Shown one piece after another: positions 15,441 to 24,176 of a stretch of 34,076 nucleotides of DNA (its first letter is position 1; every line of letters starts with the position of its first letter). The position numbers and the translations under genes were made by a program. Location: assembly GCA_002305995.1 (NCBI GenBank), contig DBRN01000018.1:1-34076 (forward strand), read 5' to 3'. The stretch comes from Atopobiaceae bacterium UBA1367. Lineage in GTDB: Bacteria; Actinomycetota; Coriobacteriia; Coriobacteriales; Atopobiaceae. A model generated the notes under the pieces. The model searched no databases. It saw only the letters and a list, made by a program, of their open reading frames with translations, and was not told the origin of the DNA.

Positions 15441-17060
15441 GTGTCCCTGGTAACCAATCTGCTCCTCCTGGTGGCAATCGTGTTCGCCTGCATATTCCTC
15501 AACAACCTGTCATCCAAGGCAGGGATCCCCTACCTCCTGGCGTTCATCGCCCTCGGGATGGTGCTTGGCTCGGACGGCCTCGCGACGATTCACTTCGATG
15601 ACTACGCCCTCGCGGAGCACGCCTGCTCCGTGGCCCTCATCTTCATCATGTTCTACGGTGGCTTCGGCATCAATTGGCAGCGCGCCAAGGAGAGGTCCGT
15701 GGCCGCGTTCACCCTCGCGTCCGCAGGCGTCGTGATCACCGCGGTCGCGACCGGCGTCTTCTGCCACGTGGCCTTTGGCACCAGCTGGCCCGTGGGCATG
15801 CTCATGGGCTCGGTGGTGTCCTCGACCGACGCGGCGTCGGTCTTCTCGGTCCTTCGCTCCCGCAGGCTCAACCTCAAGCATGGCACCGCCCCCATCCTCG
15901 AGATGGAGTCAGGCAGCAACGACCCCGCATCGCTCATCATGACCACCGTGTTCCTTGCCGTCATGCAGGGTGTGGCGGACGTCACGACCATAGGGGTCTC
16001 GATCTTCTTGCAGGTGAGCCTCGCCCTCGTGTTCGGCTTCCTCGTGGCGGGGGTCGCGATCTGGGTCATGCGGAGGGTTCGCTTCGCAAACGACGGGTTT
16101 GACATCGTCTTCGTGGTGGGCATCGCGCTCCTTGCCTACGCGCTCCCCGCTGCGTTTGGGGGAAACGGCTATCTCGCGGCCTACGTCAGCGGCATCTGCG
16201 TCGGCAACGCCTCCGTCCGCGACGTCAGGAAGCTCGTGAACTTCTTTGACGGCATGACGGCCATCTGCCAGATGCTCATCTTCCTGCTTCTGGGGCTGCT
16301 CTCCTTCCCCTCGCGGCTTCCGGGCGTCGCGGGCATGGCGGCGGGCATCTCGGTGTTCCTCCTCCTCGTCGCGAGGCCCCTCGCCGTCCTGCTCGTGGGA
16401 AGGCCCTTCGGGATGTCCGCGAGGCAGATGGCCGTGATCTCCATGGCAGGCCTCCGCGGCGCGTCCTCCGCCGTGTTCGCCATCATGGTGCTGACGCAGG
16501 CGACCCTTCCCGTCGACCTCTTCCACGTGGTGTTCCTCGTGGTGCTCGTGTCCATCTCCCTCCAGGGGTCGCTCCTTCCCTACGTGGCCAGGAGGCTTGA
16601 CATGGTGGATGCCAGCGAGGACGTCATGCGCACCTTCAATGACTACGTCGAGGAGACCTCCGTCAACTTCATACGCATCCTCGTGGAGGAGGGGTCCGCC
16701 TGGGAGGGTCGGTCCCTGAACGACGTGACCCTTCCGCCCTCGACCCTCGCGGTCATGCTGGAGCGGGGGGAGGGGCGCATCGTCCCGGACGGAACGACCG
16801 TCCTCATGCCAGGTGACCTGCTCGTCCTCGTGGCACCGTCTGCCAACGACGGTGAGGTCATCCACATCAGCAGGCGAGACGTCGAGGCCGGCTCCGCCTT
16901 CGCGGGCAGGAGGCTGAGCGAGCTGCCCCGTGACCTCGGCCTCGTGGTCACGGTCCAAAGGGGTGCCGACGTCATGATCCCCAACGGCGACACCATGATA
17001 TGCGAGGGAGACAGCCTCCTCATCCACCACGAGGAGGCGGCATCGCCTTCGGCTTGGTGA
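15441..17060 (+). CDS. Cation/proton antiporter (NhaP2/CPA1 type) with TrkA-C domains
   Basis: This 539-aa inner-membrane protein exchanges K+ or Na+ for protons. About twelve hydrophobic segments fill residues 1-385. The transport-site motif ESGSNDPAS lies near 155-163, with SSTDAASVF before it, as in the NhaP2/CvrA branch of CPA1 antiporters. The soluble C-terminal part (about 400-539) carries two RCK_C/TrkA_C-like units (WEGRSLNDVTLPPST..., FAGRRLSELPRDLGL...), which usually sense ligands or pH. The GTG start at 15441 follows CGGAGGAGG. Ion choice cannot be fixed from sequence; K+/H+ exchange is usual for members with a TrkA_C tail. Confidence 0.88.
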   Translation: MSLVTNLLLLVAIVFACIFLNNLSSKAGIPYLLAFIALGMVLGSDGLATIHFDDYALAEHACSVALIFIMFYGGFGINWQRAKERSVAAFTLASAGVVITAVATGVFCHVAFGTSWPVGMLMGSVVSSTDAASVFSVLRSRRLNLKHGTAPILEMESGSNDPASLIMTTVFLAVMQGVADVTTIGVSIFLQVSLALVFGFLVAGVAIWVMRRVRFANDGFDIVFVVGIALLAYALPAAFGGNGYLAAYVSGICVGNASVRDVRKLVNFFDGMTAICQMLIFLLLGLLSFPSRLPGVAGMAAGISVFLLLVARPLAVLLVGRPFGMSARQMAVISMAGLRGASSAVFAIMVLTQATLPVDLFHVVFLVVLVSISLQGSLLPYVARRLDMVDASEDVMRTFNDYVEETSVNFIRILVEEGSAWEGRSLNDVTLPPSTLAVMLERGEGRIVPDGTTVLMPGDLLVLVAPSANDGEVIHISRRDVEAGSAFAGRRLSELPRDLGLVVTVQRGADVMIPNGDTMICEGDSLLIHHEEAASPSAW

Positions 17061-17156
17061 GCTTCTCGGCTAACCTAGGGCTGTGGGATGCGTTCCACGA
17101 CGCATATCATGGTAAATCAGGTTGGTGCTTCGACGGGGAGGGGAAGGTGGCACACC

Positions 17157-17753
17157 ATGCGCAGCGGTGGAAGATCGGTCATGTCCTTGTTGGTGATCCT
17201 TGTGTCTTTGGCCGCCCTCCCGGGTTGCGGGTCGCGGCCCGGTCACGGTCCGCGCTCCATGATGTCCGACCACGACGCGTCCGCTGCCTGCCTGGAGGAG
17301 GTCACCTCCCTCATCGCGGACTCCGACGTCGAGGGGCTCGTGGCGGCCTTCTCGGAGGCGGCGCGGTCGGCCGACCCCGACCTCGCCTCCGACGCAGAGG
17401 AGCTCATGGGCATCCTCGGCGGAGGCACGCTCAGTGACGGCGACTTCTGGTCGAGCCAGAAGACCTTCCCCCGCGGGGGCAACCTCATCATCAGCAAGGC
17501 CATCGTCACCGCGCCGGACGACACGGTGTGGCGGATCCATATCATCGACTGCACGTACGACGGCGACGATCCCTCGCAGGTTGGCCTGAGGTCCATCGAG
17601 GCCATACCGGACTTAGACGAGTACGCGCCGAGGGAGGCGCCGCAGGGATTCGGCTGGTACAACGAGAGCGACGAGATGCCCTCTGGCATCCGCCTCATCA
17701 CGAGCTGGGAGGGCTGGGACCCCTGGACCAGCCCCTACAGCCCCGACTGGTGA
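17157..17753 (+). CDS. Small exported lipoprotein, possibly DUF5104
   Basis: This 198-aa protein has a short positive N-terminus, a hydrophobic stretch (SLLVILVSLAAL) and a lipobox LPGC with C24 as the lipidated residue, so it should be anchored on the outer face of the membrane. The mature part (CLEEVTSLIADSDVEGLVAAF, FSEAARSADPDLASDAEELMGIL, GLRSIEAI) resembles DUF5104 lipoproteins, which have an NTF2-like pattern; this is a family impression, not certain. The C-terminus is rich in Trp, Pro and Ser. I chose ATG 17157 behind GGGGAAGGTGG because it places the signal peptide at the start. No function is known. Confidence 0.75.
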   Translation: MRSGGRSVMSLLVILVSLAALPGCGSRPGHGPRSMMSDHDASAACLEEVTSLIADSDVEGLVAAFSEAARSADPDLASDAEELMGILGGGTLSDGDFWSSQKTFPRGGNLIISKAIVTAPDDTVWRIHIIDCTYDGDDPSQVGLRSIEAIPDLDEYAPREAPQGFGWYNESDEMPSGIRLITSWEGWDPWTSPYSPDW

Positions 17754-17804
17754 GATACGCCGACACACGACAATGTGCAGGAAATGTGACGAGTCTCGCG
17801 GGGC

Positions 17805-17832
17805 TGGACGTGGCAAAATAGTTAGTTAGACT
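17805..17832 (+). promoter_or_regulatory. Candidate promoter of the fatty acid synthesis operon
   Basis: TGGACG (17805-17810) and TAGACT (17827-17832), 16 nt apart, each match four of six bases of the -35 and -10 consensus. The -10 lies inside the palindrome at 17822-17838, so a bound regulator would block RNA polymerase. A start near 17839 would give a short leader before the AAGGAGG at 17852. Confidence 0.4.
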
Positions 17833-17838
17833 AACTAA
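17822..17838. promoter_or_regulatory. Palindromic operator before the fab operon
   Basis: TTAGTTAG-A-CTAACTAA is a perfect inverted repeat with 8-bp arms, AT-rich in a GC-rich genome, 25 nt before the MarR-family gene. MarR/FabT proteins bind 16-18-bp palindromes of this form next to their own genes. Autorepression of the whole fab operon by the first gene product is the natural reading; direct binding is inferred. Confidence 0.8.
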
Positions 17839-17862
17839 TCGTTGGCGACCCAAGGAGGCTCA

Positions 17863-18375
17863 GTGAGTGCCGTGAGGCGTGACGAGGGAACAGCGGGCGA
17901 GGCGAAGGCCACCGTCAGCAAGTATGCCACCGAGATCAGCGACCTGCTCGTCTCCATCTACAACTCGGTCGAGGAGATCGAGACCAAGATGCTCAGCCGA
18001 ACCCACGGCTTCGGCGTTTCCATGAGCGACGCGCGGGTGATCGAGGCTGTGGGCAAGAGGACCTTGCACACGGACAAGACCATCTCGGTGAGCGAGGTCG
18101 CATCGGAATGTCGCGTGCAGGTTCCCTCGGCGACGGCCTCGGTGAACCGTCTCGTGGGGAAGGGCTTCCTCAGGAAGGAGCGCAGTTCCGGTGATGCCCG
18201 TCGCGTGAACGTCCTGCTCACCAGCGACGGCGAGCGGATCTATCGCCTCCATACGCTCTTCCACGTACGCATGGCCGCGTTCATGTCCGACGGCATGAGC
18301 GCCGAGGAGCAGGAGATCCTGCTCAAGGGCATCCGTCGGCTCGCCGAGTTCTACGCTGCGGCTGAGGGGGAGTAG
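17863..18375 (+). CDS. MarR-family regulator, FabT-like
   Basis: This 170-aa winged-helix protein has helix-turn-helix and wing segments around SVSEVASECRVQVPSATASV, NRLVGKGFLRKERSSGDARR and VNVLLTSDGERI, with an alpha-helical dimerisation region at each end. It heads a complete fatty acid synthesis operon, as FabT does in streptococci and lactobacilli, where acyl-ACP tunes repression. The start is GTG 17863, close behind AAGGAGG; TTG 17842 is in frame but lies before the ribosome site. The stop is two bases before fabH. The perfect palindrome upstream is its probable target. Confidence 0.85.
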   Translation: MSAVRRDEGTAGEAKATVSKYATEISDLLVSIYNSVEEIETKMLSRTHGFGVSMSDARVIEAVGKRTLHTDKTISVSEVASECRVQVPSATASVNRLVGKGFLRKERSSGDARRVNVLLTSDGERIYRLHTLFHVRMAAFMSDGMSAEEQEILLKGIRRLAEFYAAAEGE

Positions 18376-18377
18376 CC

Positions 18378-19391
18378 ATGGGCCTGCGCATCATGGGCAC
18401 GGGCGGCGCGCTCCCCGCGAGGTCGGTCACCAACGACGAGCTGTCCGCGTTCCTCGACACCTCTGACGAATGGATCCGCCAGCGGACGGGCATTCGCTCC
18501 AGGAGGGTCTGCACGACGGAGACCCTAGACGAGCTGGCCGTGCTCGCCGCCGAGCGAGCGATGGAGGCGGCGGGCGTCGTCGCGTCCGATCTCGACCTCA
18601 TCCTCTGCACGACCACCTCGGGCGACCACCTGATCCCCTCCGAGGCCTGCGCGGTGCAGGTGGGCATCGGTGCCTCGTGCCCGGCGTTCGACATCTCCGC
18701 GGCGTGTGCCGGGTTCGTGTACGCCCTCGACGTCGCCGACGGGTGGTTCGCCCGTGGACGAGCCGACTGCGTGCTCGTCGTCTCGGCGGAGAAGTGCACG
18801 CGCATCGTCGACTGGCAGGATCGTGCCACCTGCGTGCTCTTTGGCGACGGTGCCGGCGCGGCCGTCCTGGGCCGGGGGGATGGTGGCCTGCGATCCATCC
18901 GCCTTGCGACCATGGGGGACCTCGATGCCCTCAGCCTCCCCGGGGTCATTGGCTCGAGCCCCTTCGACCAGACCGAGAGGGACCCGCAGGTGCTCTCCAT
19001 GCAGGGCCACACCGTCTTCAAGTTTGGGGTCACGTCCATCGTCCGCGAGGTGCGGGCGCTTGCGGCCGACGGCGGCATGAAGGTGGGCGATATCGACCAT
19101 TTCGTCTTTCACCAGGCCAACGACCGCATCCTCGATGCGGCGATACGGACGCTGGGCATCGACTCGGGGCGGGTCGTGCGCACCCTCGCCCATACGGGAA
19201 ACATCTCGAGCGCCTGCATCCCGGTCGCGCTCGACGCGCTTGCCCGGGAAGGAGGCCTGCGCGATGGCGACCACGTCGCCATCGTCGGCTTTGGCGCAGG
19301 GCTGTGCGTGGGGTCCTGCCTCATCGACTGGGAGCCTGCGCGAAGGCCCGTCGCCTCGCCGCCGCCCACGCAGGAGCAGGATGGGCCCTGA
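18378..19391 (+). CDS. fabH: 3-oxoacyl-ACP synthase III FabH
   Basis: FabH (337 aa) condenses an acyl-CoA primer with malonyl-ACP to start fatty acid synthesis in the cytoplasm. The catalytic triad is visible: C110 in DISAACAGF, H245 in FVFHQAND and N275 in HTGNISSAC. The primer choice (acetyl or branched) cannot be told. The C-terminal tail after CLIDWEP is short and Pro-rich. It follows the regulator by two bases and precedes acpP by 100 nt. Confidence 0.95.
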   Translation: MGLRIMGTGGALPARSVTNDELSAFLDTSDEWIRQRTGIRSRRVCTTETLDELAVLAAERAMEAAGVVASDLDLILCTTTSGDHLIPSEACAVQVGIGASCPAFDISAACAGFVYALDVADGWFARGRADCVLVVSAEKCTRIVDWQDRATCVLFGDGAGAAVLGRGDGGLRSIRLATMGDLDALSLPGVIGSSPFDQTERDPQVLSMQGHTVFKFGVTSIVREVRALAADGGMKVGDIDHFVFHQANDRILDAAIRTLGIDSGRVVRTLAHTGNISSACIPVALDALAREGGLRDGDHVAIVGFGAGLCVGSCLIDWEPARRPVASPPPTQEQDGP

Positions 19392-19491
19392 TAGGGCCGG
19401 GCCATCAGGCCGCACCAGAGACATCCGTCTACCCAATCGTGCCACCAGGAGATCCGGGGAGAGGCCTCGGACAGAGAGAAGGAGAAAGATC

Positions 19492-19731
19492 ATGACAGAG
19501 TCCACGTTCGAGCACATCTGCACCATCCTCAAGGAGCAGGACGGCGTCACCGAGGAGCTGACTCCCGAGACCGTCCTCTCCGAGGTGGGCCTTGACTCCC
19601 TGGCCGTCGTCGAGGCCGTCATGGCCTGCGAGGCGGACTTCGACATCGAGATCGACACCGAGGCCAACCCCCAGACCATCGGCGAGTTCGTCGAGCTGGT
19701 CGACGGCCTCCTCGAGGAGAAGCAGGCATAG
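19492..19731 (+). CDS. acpP: Acyl carrier protein
   Basis: This 79-aa acidic protein carries the growing acyl chain on a phosphopantetheine arm attached to the serine of GLDSLAVVEAV. Length and four-helix pattern fit AcpP. The DSL motif is intact. The start follows a strong AGAAGGAG site. The 100 nt between fabH and this gene hold no obvious gene and may contain a second promoter or a processing site, since cells need far more ACP than FabH. Confidence 0.95.
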   Translation: MTESTFEHICTILKEQDGVTEELTPETVLSEVGLDSLAVVEAVMACEADFDIEIDTEANPQTIGEFVELVDGLLEEKQA

Positions 19732-19734
19732 GTC

Positions 19735-20679
19735 ATGATTCACACCCCCATCTGCGACATGCTCGGCATCGAGAAGCCCGTCCTCCAAGGCGGCATGGCA
19801 TGGATTGCCGACGCGAGCCTCGCCTCTGCGGTGTCCAATGCCGGCGGCCTGGGCATCATCTCGGCGATGAACGCCGACGCTGCCTGGCTCAGGAACCAGA
19901 TACGTTCCTGTCGGGAGCTGACGGACAGGCCCTTTGGCGTGAACATCATGCTGCAGAGCCCGTTTGCCCCCGAGGTGGCCGACCTCGTCATCGAGGAGCG
20001 GGTCCCCGTGGTCGTGACAGGCGCGGGAAACCCTGCCACCTACATGCGCGGGTGGGTGTCGGCAGGCATCAAGGTGATCCCCGTGGTCGCCTCCGTGGGC
20101 CTCGCGCGCCTCATGCGGCGCGCGGGCGCCACGGCGGTCATCGCCGAGGGAGGGGAGTCGGGAGGCCATGTGGGCGACCTTACGACCATGACCCTCGTCC
20201 CCCAGGTCGTCGACGCGGTGGACCTGCCGGTGATAGCGGCCGGCGGCATCGCCGACGGGCGCGGCGTCGCGGCGTCCCTCATGCTCGGCGCCCTGGGCGT
20301 GCAGGTGGGGACGCGCTTCCTCGTGGCCGACGAGTGCACGGTGAGCGAGGAGTACAAGGAGCGCATCCTCAAGGCCAACGACATCGCGACCATCGTCACG
20401 GGTCGTAGCTCGGGCCATGCGGTGCGTTGTCTCAAGACGCCCTTCTCGACCACCTTCGCGCGGCTCGAGGCCGCCGGCGCCTCCGCCGACGAGCTTGCCG
20501 CCTTGGGCGCGGGGTCGCTGCGCAAGGCGGCGGTGGAGGGCGACTACGAGGAGGGCAGCTTCATGTCGGGGCAGATCGCCGGCATGGTGCGCGAGCGCCA
20601 GAGCGCCGCCGCCATCGTCGACGACCTCGTCGACGGGGCCGAGCGGGTTCTCTCGGAGGCGATGAGATGGGTAAGGTAG
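19735..20679 (+). CDS. fabK: Enoyl-ACP reductase FabK
   Basis: This 314-aa FMN-dependent TIM-barrel enoyl-ACP reductase does the last reduction of each elongation cycle. It has the N-terminal LGIEKPVLQGGMAWIADASL, the GVNIML segment, EGGESGGHVGD and AAGGIADGRG typical of FabK and the related nitronate monooxygenases. Its place inside the fab cluster decides for FabK. No FabI is present, so the cell should be naturally insensitive to triclosan if FabK is the only reductase. It overlaps fabD by 13 nt. Confidence 0.92.
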   Translation: MIHTPICDMLGIEKPVLQGGMAWIADASLASAVSNAGGLGIISAMNADAAWLRNQIRSCRELTDRPFGVNIMLQSPFAPEVADLVIEERVPVVVTGAGNPATYMRGWVSAGIKVIPVVASVGLARLMRRAGATAVIAEGGESGGHVGDLTTMTLVPQVVDAVDLPVIAAGGIADGRGVAASLMLGALGVQVGTRFLVADECTVSEEYKERILKANDIATIVTGRSSGHAVRCLKTPFSTTFARLEAAGASADELAALGAGSLRKAAVEGDYEEGSFMSGQIAGMVRERQSAAAIVDDLVDGAERVLSEAMRWVR

Positions 20680-21593
20680 CGTTTCTCTTTGCCGGCCAGG
20701 GCGCGCAGCACCCCGGCATGGGCAAGGCAATGGTCGAGCGCGAGCGGGCGGCCAGGACGGTTTTCGAGGGGCTCGAGGCCCTGAGGCCAGGGCTCTCGGC
20801 CCTCTGCCTCGAGGGGAGCGCCGAGAAGCTGTCCCAGACCGAGAACACCCAGCCCTGCGTCTTCGCGGTGGATCTTGCCTGTGCGCGTGCGCTTGCCGAC
20901 CATGGCGTGCTGCCCGACGCGGTGGCGGGATTCTCGCTCGGGGAGGTCGCCGCCCTCGCCTTCGCGGGCGCCTTCAGCGATGAGGACGCCTTTCGCCTCG
21001 TGCTGGCCCGCGCCGATCTCATGGCCCACGCGTCACGGGAGCATCCCGGCTCCATGCGTGCCGTGGTGAGGCTTCGGGCGGAGAGGGTCGAGGAGCTGGC
21101 GGCGGAGGCGGGCGATGCCTGGCCCGTGAACTACAACAGCCCCCTCCAGACCGTCGTCGCCGGCAGCGAGGATGCCCTCGTGCACTTTGATGCGCTCGTC
21201 CGTCAGGCGGGGGGACGCAGCCTCAAGGTGGCCGTCTCCGGCGCCTTCCATAGCCCGCTCATGGCCTCTGCGACCGCAGGGCTCGCGGAATGGCTGGGCG
21301 CCCATCGTCCCCGGGCGACGCGCGTTCCGGTCTGGGCGAACGCGACGGGAGAGCCCTATGGGAGTGACCCCCTCGAGATGGCGGGGACCCTTGCCACCCA
21401 GGCGTCCCATCCGGTGCTCTGGACCAAGACGCTGCGCTCCCTCGCCAGCTGGGGAGTGGACACCTTCGTCGAGGTCGGTCCCGGCACGACCCTGACCAAG
21501 CTCGTGGGGCACACGCTCGAGGGTGTCCGGGCCCTTCCCTGCGAGACGCCCGAGCAGCTGGATGTCGTGGTCTCATCGATCAAGGGAGTGTAG
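20667..21593 (+). CDS. fabD: Malonyl-CoA:ACP transacylase FabD
   Basis: FabD (308 aa) moves malonyl groups from CoA to ACP. The nucleophile S90 lies in GFSLGE (GHSLGE in many relatives), and the catalytic H195 in SGAFHSPLM. The N-terminal FLFAGQGAQHPGMG is typical. The ATG at 20667 lies within the end of fabK in another frame, so translation is coupled. The length is normal. Confidence 0.95.
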   Translation: MGKVAFLFAGQGAQHPGMGKAMVERERAARTVFEGLEALRPGLSALCLEGSAEKLSQTENTQPCVFAVDLACARALADHGVLPDAVAGFSLGEVAALAFAGAFSDEDAFRLVLARADLMAHASREHPGSMRAVVRLRAERVEELAAEAGDAWPVNYNSPLQTVVAGSEDALVHFDALVRQAGGRSLKVAVSGAFHSPLMASATAGLAEWLGAHRPRATRVPVWANATGEPYGSDPLEMAGTLATQASHPVLWTKTLRSLASWGVDTFVEVGPGTTLTKLVGHTLEGVRALPCETPEQLDVVVSSIKGV

Positions 21594-21595
21594 CG

Positions 21596-22360
21596 ATGGC
21601 GAAGGGAACCATCACGCGCGACGCGTCCCGTAAGGTAGCCCTGGTCACGGGAGGGTCCCGTGGCATCGGGCGCGCAACGGCGCTCGCCTTGGCCGAGCAG
21701 GGCCATGACCTCGCGATCGTCTATGCGGGTGACGCCGGGCGTGCCGCCGCGGTCGTGGCCGAGCTCGAGGGCAGGGGCGCGACTGCCCGTGCGTATCGAT
21801 GCGACGTTGCCTCCTCCGAGGAGGTCGACGGCTGTGTCGGGCAGGTCGTCTCCGACTTTGGCTCCGTGTGGGCGTTGGTGAACAACGCCGGCATCACGCG
21901 GGACGGCCTTCTCATGCGCATGTCCGACGAGGACTTCGACCGTGTGGTCGACGTGAACCTCAAGGGCTCCTTCCACATGATCCGCGCCCTCTCGCGCATC
22001 TTCATGCGCCAACGTGGGGGCCGCATCGTGAACGTGAGCTCCGTCGTGGGCCTCATGGGCAACGCCGGCCAGGCGAACTATGCCTCCTCGAAGGCCGGCA
22101 TCATCGGGCTCACCAAGTCCGTGGCGCGCGAGCTCGCCCCGCGCGGCGTCACCTGCAACGCGGTCGCGCCCGGCTTCGTGGAGACCGACATGACCGCCGG
22201 CCTTCCCGATGGCGCGCGCGAGCGCTACGACCAACAGATCCCCCTCGGACGCATGTGCGCGCCCGAGGAGGTCGCGTCCGCAATCGTCTTCCTCGTGTCC
22301 GACGAGGCGGGCTACGTCACCGGCGTGACGCTGCCGGTCGACGGCGGCATGAGCATGTAG
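21596..22360 (+). CDS. fabG: 3-oxoacyl-ACP reductase FabG
   Basis: FabG (254 aa) is an NADPH-dependent short-chain dehydrogenase that reduces 3-oxoacyl-ACP. It has the cofactor loop TGGSRGIG (18-25), NNAG (96-99) and the catalytic set S149, Y162, K166 with the spacing of E. coli FabG. The last residues, GVTLPVDGGMSM, match the family C-terminus. It has about ten extra residues at the N-terminus (AKGTITRDASR). The gene starts two bases after the fabD stop. Confidence 0.95.
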   Translation: MAKGTITRDASRKVALVTGGSRGIGRATALALAEQGHDLAIVYAGDAGRAAAVVAELEGRGATARAYRCDVASSEEVDGCVGQVVSDFGSVWALVNNAGITRDGLLMRMSDEDFDRVVDVNLKGSFHMIRALSRIFMRQRGGRIVNVSSVVGLMGNAGQANYASSKAGIIGLTKSVARELAPRGVTCNAVAPGFVETDMTAGLPDGARERYDQQIPLGRMCAPEEVASAIVFLVSDEAGYVTGVTLPVDGGMSM

Positions 22361-22386
22361 AGAGAGGTTCGGAGGTGAGCGCACCC

Positions 22387-23631
22387 ATGCAGCGCAGAGT
22401 CGTCATCACGGGCATCGGGGCCGTCTCCCCGGTAGGAAACACCGCCACCGCGTCATGGGAGGCCATGCGGGCCGGCGCCTGCGGCATCGGACCCATCACG
22501 AGCTTCGATGCGCAAGGGCTCCAGGTCCACGTCGCGGCCGAGGTCAAGGGCTTCGACCCGAGCCCCCTGCTCTCCCCGGCGGAGGCCAGGAGGATCGACC
22601 CCTTCGTCCAGTACGCCCTCGTCGCGGCCGAGGAGGCCATGGCCGATGCAGGCTTGGGCGAGGGGGATGCCGTCGCTCCCGAGCGCTTGGGCGTCTACGT
22701 GGGCTCGGGGATCGGTGGCATCCAGACGCTCCTCGCCAACCACGACCGCATGGCGGCGGGCCCACGCAGGGTGTCGCCGTTCCTGATCCCGGCCATGATC
22801 TCCAACATGGCGGCTGGCCAGATCGCCATCAGGCACAAGGCGCAGGGACCCTCGCTTCCCGTGGTGACGGCCTGCGCCACCTCGACCCATGCGGTGGGCG
22901 AGGCCCTCCGTGCCATCGGGCATGGGTACGCCGACGCGATCATCGCCGGGGGCTCGGAGGCGGCCATCGTGCCGCTCGCGGTCGCCGGCTTCGACAACGC
23001 GCGGGCGCTCACCAGAAACCCCGACCCCGCCAGCGCCTGTCGCCCGTTCGACGCGCGGCGTGACGGCTTCGTGATGGGCGAGGGTGCGGCGATCCTCGTG
23101 CTCGAGGAGCGCGAGCGAGCCCTCGCGCGCGGCGCGCACGTCTATGCCGAGGTCGCAGGCTACGGGAGTACGACCGACGCCTACCACATCACGAGCCCCG
23201 ACCCCGATGCGGCGGGCATCGTGCGGGCCATCAGGCTCGCCGTGGACGAGGCGGGCATGGATCCCTCCGAGGGGCTCTACGTCAACGCCCACGGCACCTC
23301 GACCCCCCTCAACGACAAGTCCGAGACGCACGGGTTCAAGCTGGCCCTCGGGGAGGGCGTGGCCCGCTCCGCCAAGGTCTCCTCGACCAAGTCCATGACC
23401 GGGCACATGCTCGGCGCCACCGGCGCCATGGAGGCCATCGCCTGTGCGAAGGCCCTGGAGGAGGGGATCATCCCGCCCACGATCGGGCTTGCGGAGGCCG
23501 ATCCCGACTGCGACCTCGACTACACGCCTGGGGTCGCCGCGCCCTTCGAGGCGGGCTGGGCCCTCTCGACCTCCCTAGGCTTCGGCGGGCACAACGCGGC
23601 GCTCGTGCTGCGTGCCCACGGGAGGGGGTGA
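22387..23631 (+). CDS. fabF: 3-oxoacyl-ACP synthase II FabF
   Basis: FabF (414 aa) elongates acyl-ACP with malonyl-ACP. The active-site C163 lies in VVTACATSTHAVG, H302 in NAHGTSTPLND and H340 in KSMTGHMLGATGA. The start at ATG 22387 gives the usual MQRRVVITGIG and has GGAGG 11 nt upstream; the in-frame GTG at 22375 adds four residues and has a weaker site. The stop overlaps the first possible start of accB. Confidence 0.95.
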   Translation: MQRRVVITGIGAVSPVGNTATASWEAMRAGACGIGPITSFDAQGLQVHVAAEVKGFDPSPLLSPAEARRIDPFVQYALVAAEEAMADAGLGEGDAVAPERLGVYVGSGIGGIQTLLANHDRMAAGPRRVSPFLIPAMISNMAAGQIAIRHKAQGPSLPVVTACATSTHAVGEALRAIGHGYADAIIAGGSEAAIVPLAVAGFDNARALTRNPDPASACRPFDARRDGFVMGEGAAILVLEERERALARGAHVYAEVAGYGSTTDAYHITSPDPDAAGIVRAIRLAVDEAGMDPSEGLYVNAHGTSTPLNDKSETHGFKLALGEGVARSAKVSSTKSMTGHMLGATGAMEAIACAKALEEGIIPPTIGLAEADPDCDLDYTPGVAAPFEAGWALSTSLGFGGHNAALVLRAHGRG

Positions 23632-23636
23632 GCGTC

Positions 23637-24161
23637 GTGAACGCCGACAGGATAGGCGAGATGGCACGCATCATGAGGGAGAACGGCCTCACGAGGATGC
23701 GCGTGGAGGAGGACGGCACCGTCGTGGAGCTGGAGTGCGCGCCCTCGTCGCCCTACGTGGCCGTGACCTCCCCGGGACAGCAGGTCGCGTTGGTCCCGGA
23801 CGGACAGGCGGCGTCCGTCGCGCCGGTCGCCGCACCCGACGAGACCACCCCGGCGCCGCAGGGGTCGGGCGCTACGGGGGAGGACGCCCCTTCCGGCCCG
23901 GGCGACAGCCCTCTGGACATGAGCAGGGTCCACGAGGTCACGGCACCCATGGTGGGGGTGTTCTACGCCGCCCCGTCCCCTGGTGCCGAGCCGTTCGTGG
24001 AGGTCGGTGCCCAGGTGCGCGAGGGCGACACGCTCTGCGTGATCGAGGCCATGAAGCTCATGAACGAGGTTGTCGCCGAGCGGGACGGCGAGGTCGTGGA
24101 CATCTGCGTGTCCGACGGCGAGCTGGTGGAGTTCGGCGCGACCATCATGAAGATCTACTAG
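23637..24161 (+). CDS. accB: Biotin carboxyl carrier protein AccB
   Basis: This 174-aa protein carries biotin for acetyl-CoA carboxylase. It has an N-terminal helical part, an Ala/Pro-rich hinge (about 50-95), and a biotinyl domain with the target lysine K140 in EAMKLMNEV, 34 residues from the end. The GTG at 23637 has GGAGG at a normal distance; GTG 23628 overlaps the fabF stop and lies too close to the same site. The biotin ligase at 28618 ends the operon and is its probable partner. Confidence 0.93.
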   Translation: MNADRIGEMARIMRENGLTRMRVEEDGTVVELECAPSSPYVAVTSPGQQVALVPDGQAASVAPVAAPDETTPAPQGSGATGEDAPSGPGDSPLDMSRVHEVTAPMVGVFYAAPSPGAEPFVEVGAQVREGDTLCVIEAMKLMNEVVAERDGEVVDICVSDGELVEFGATIMKIY

Positions 24162-24176
24162 GAGGCGGAGGCGGAC

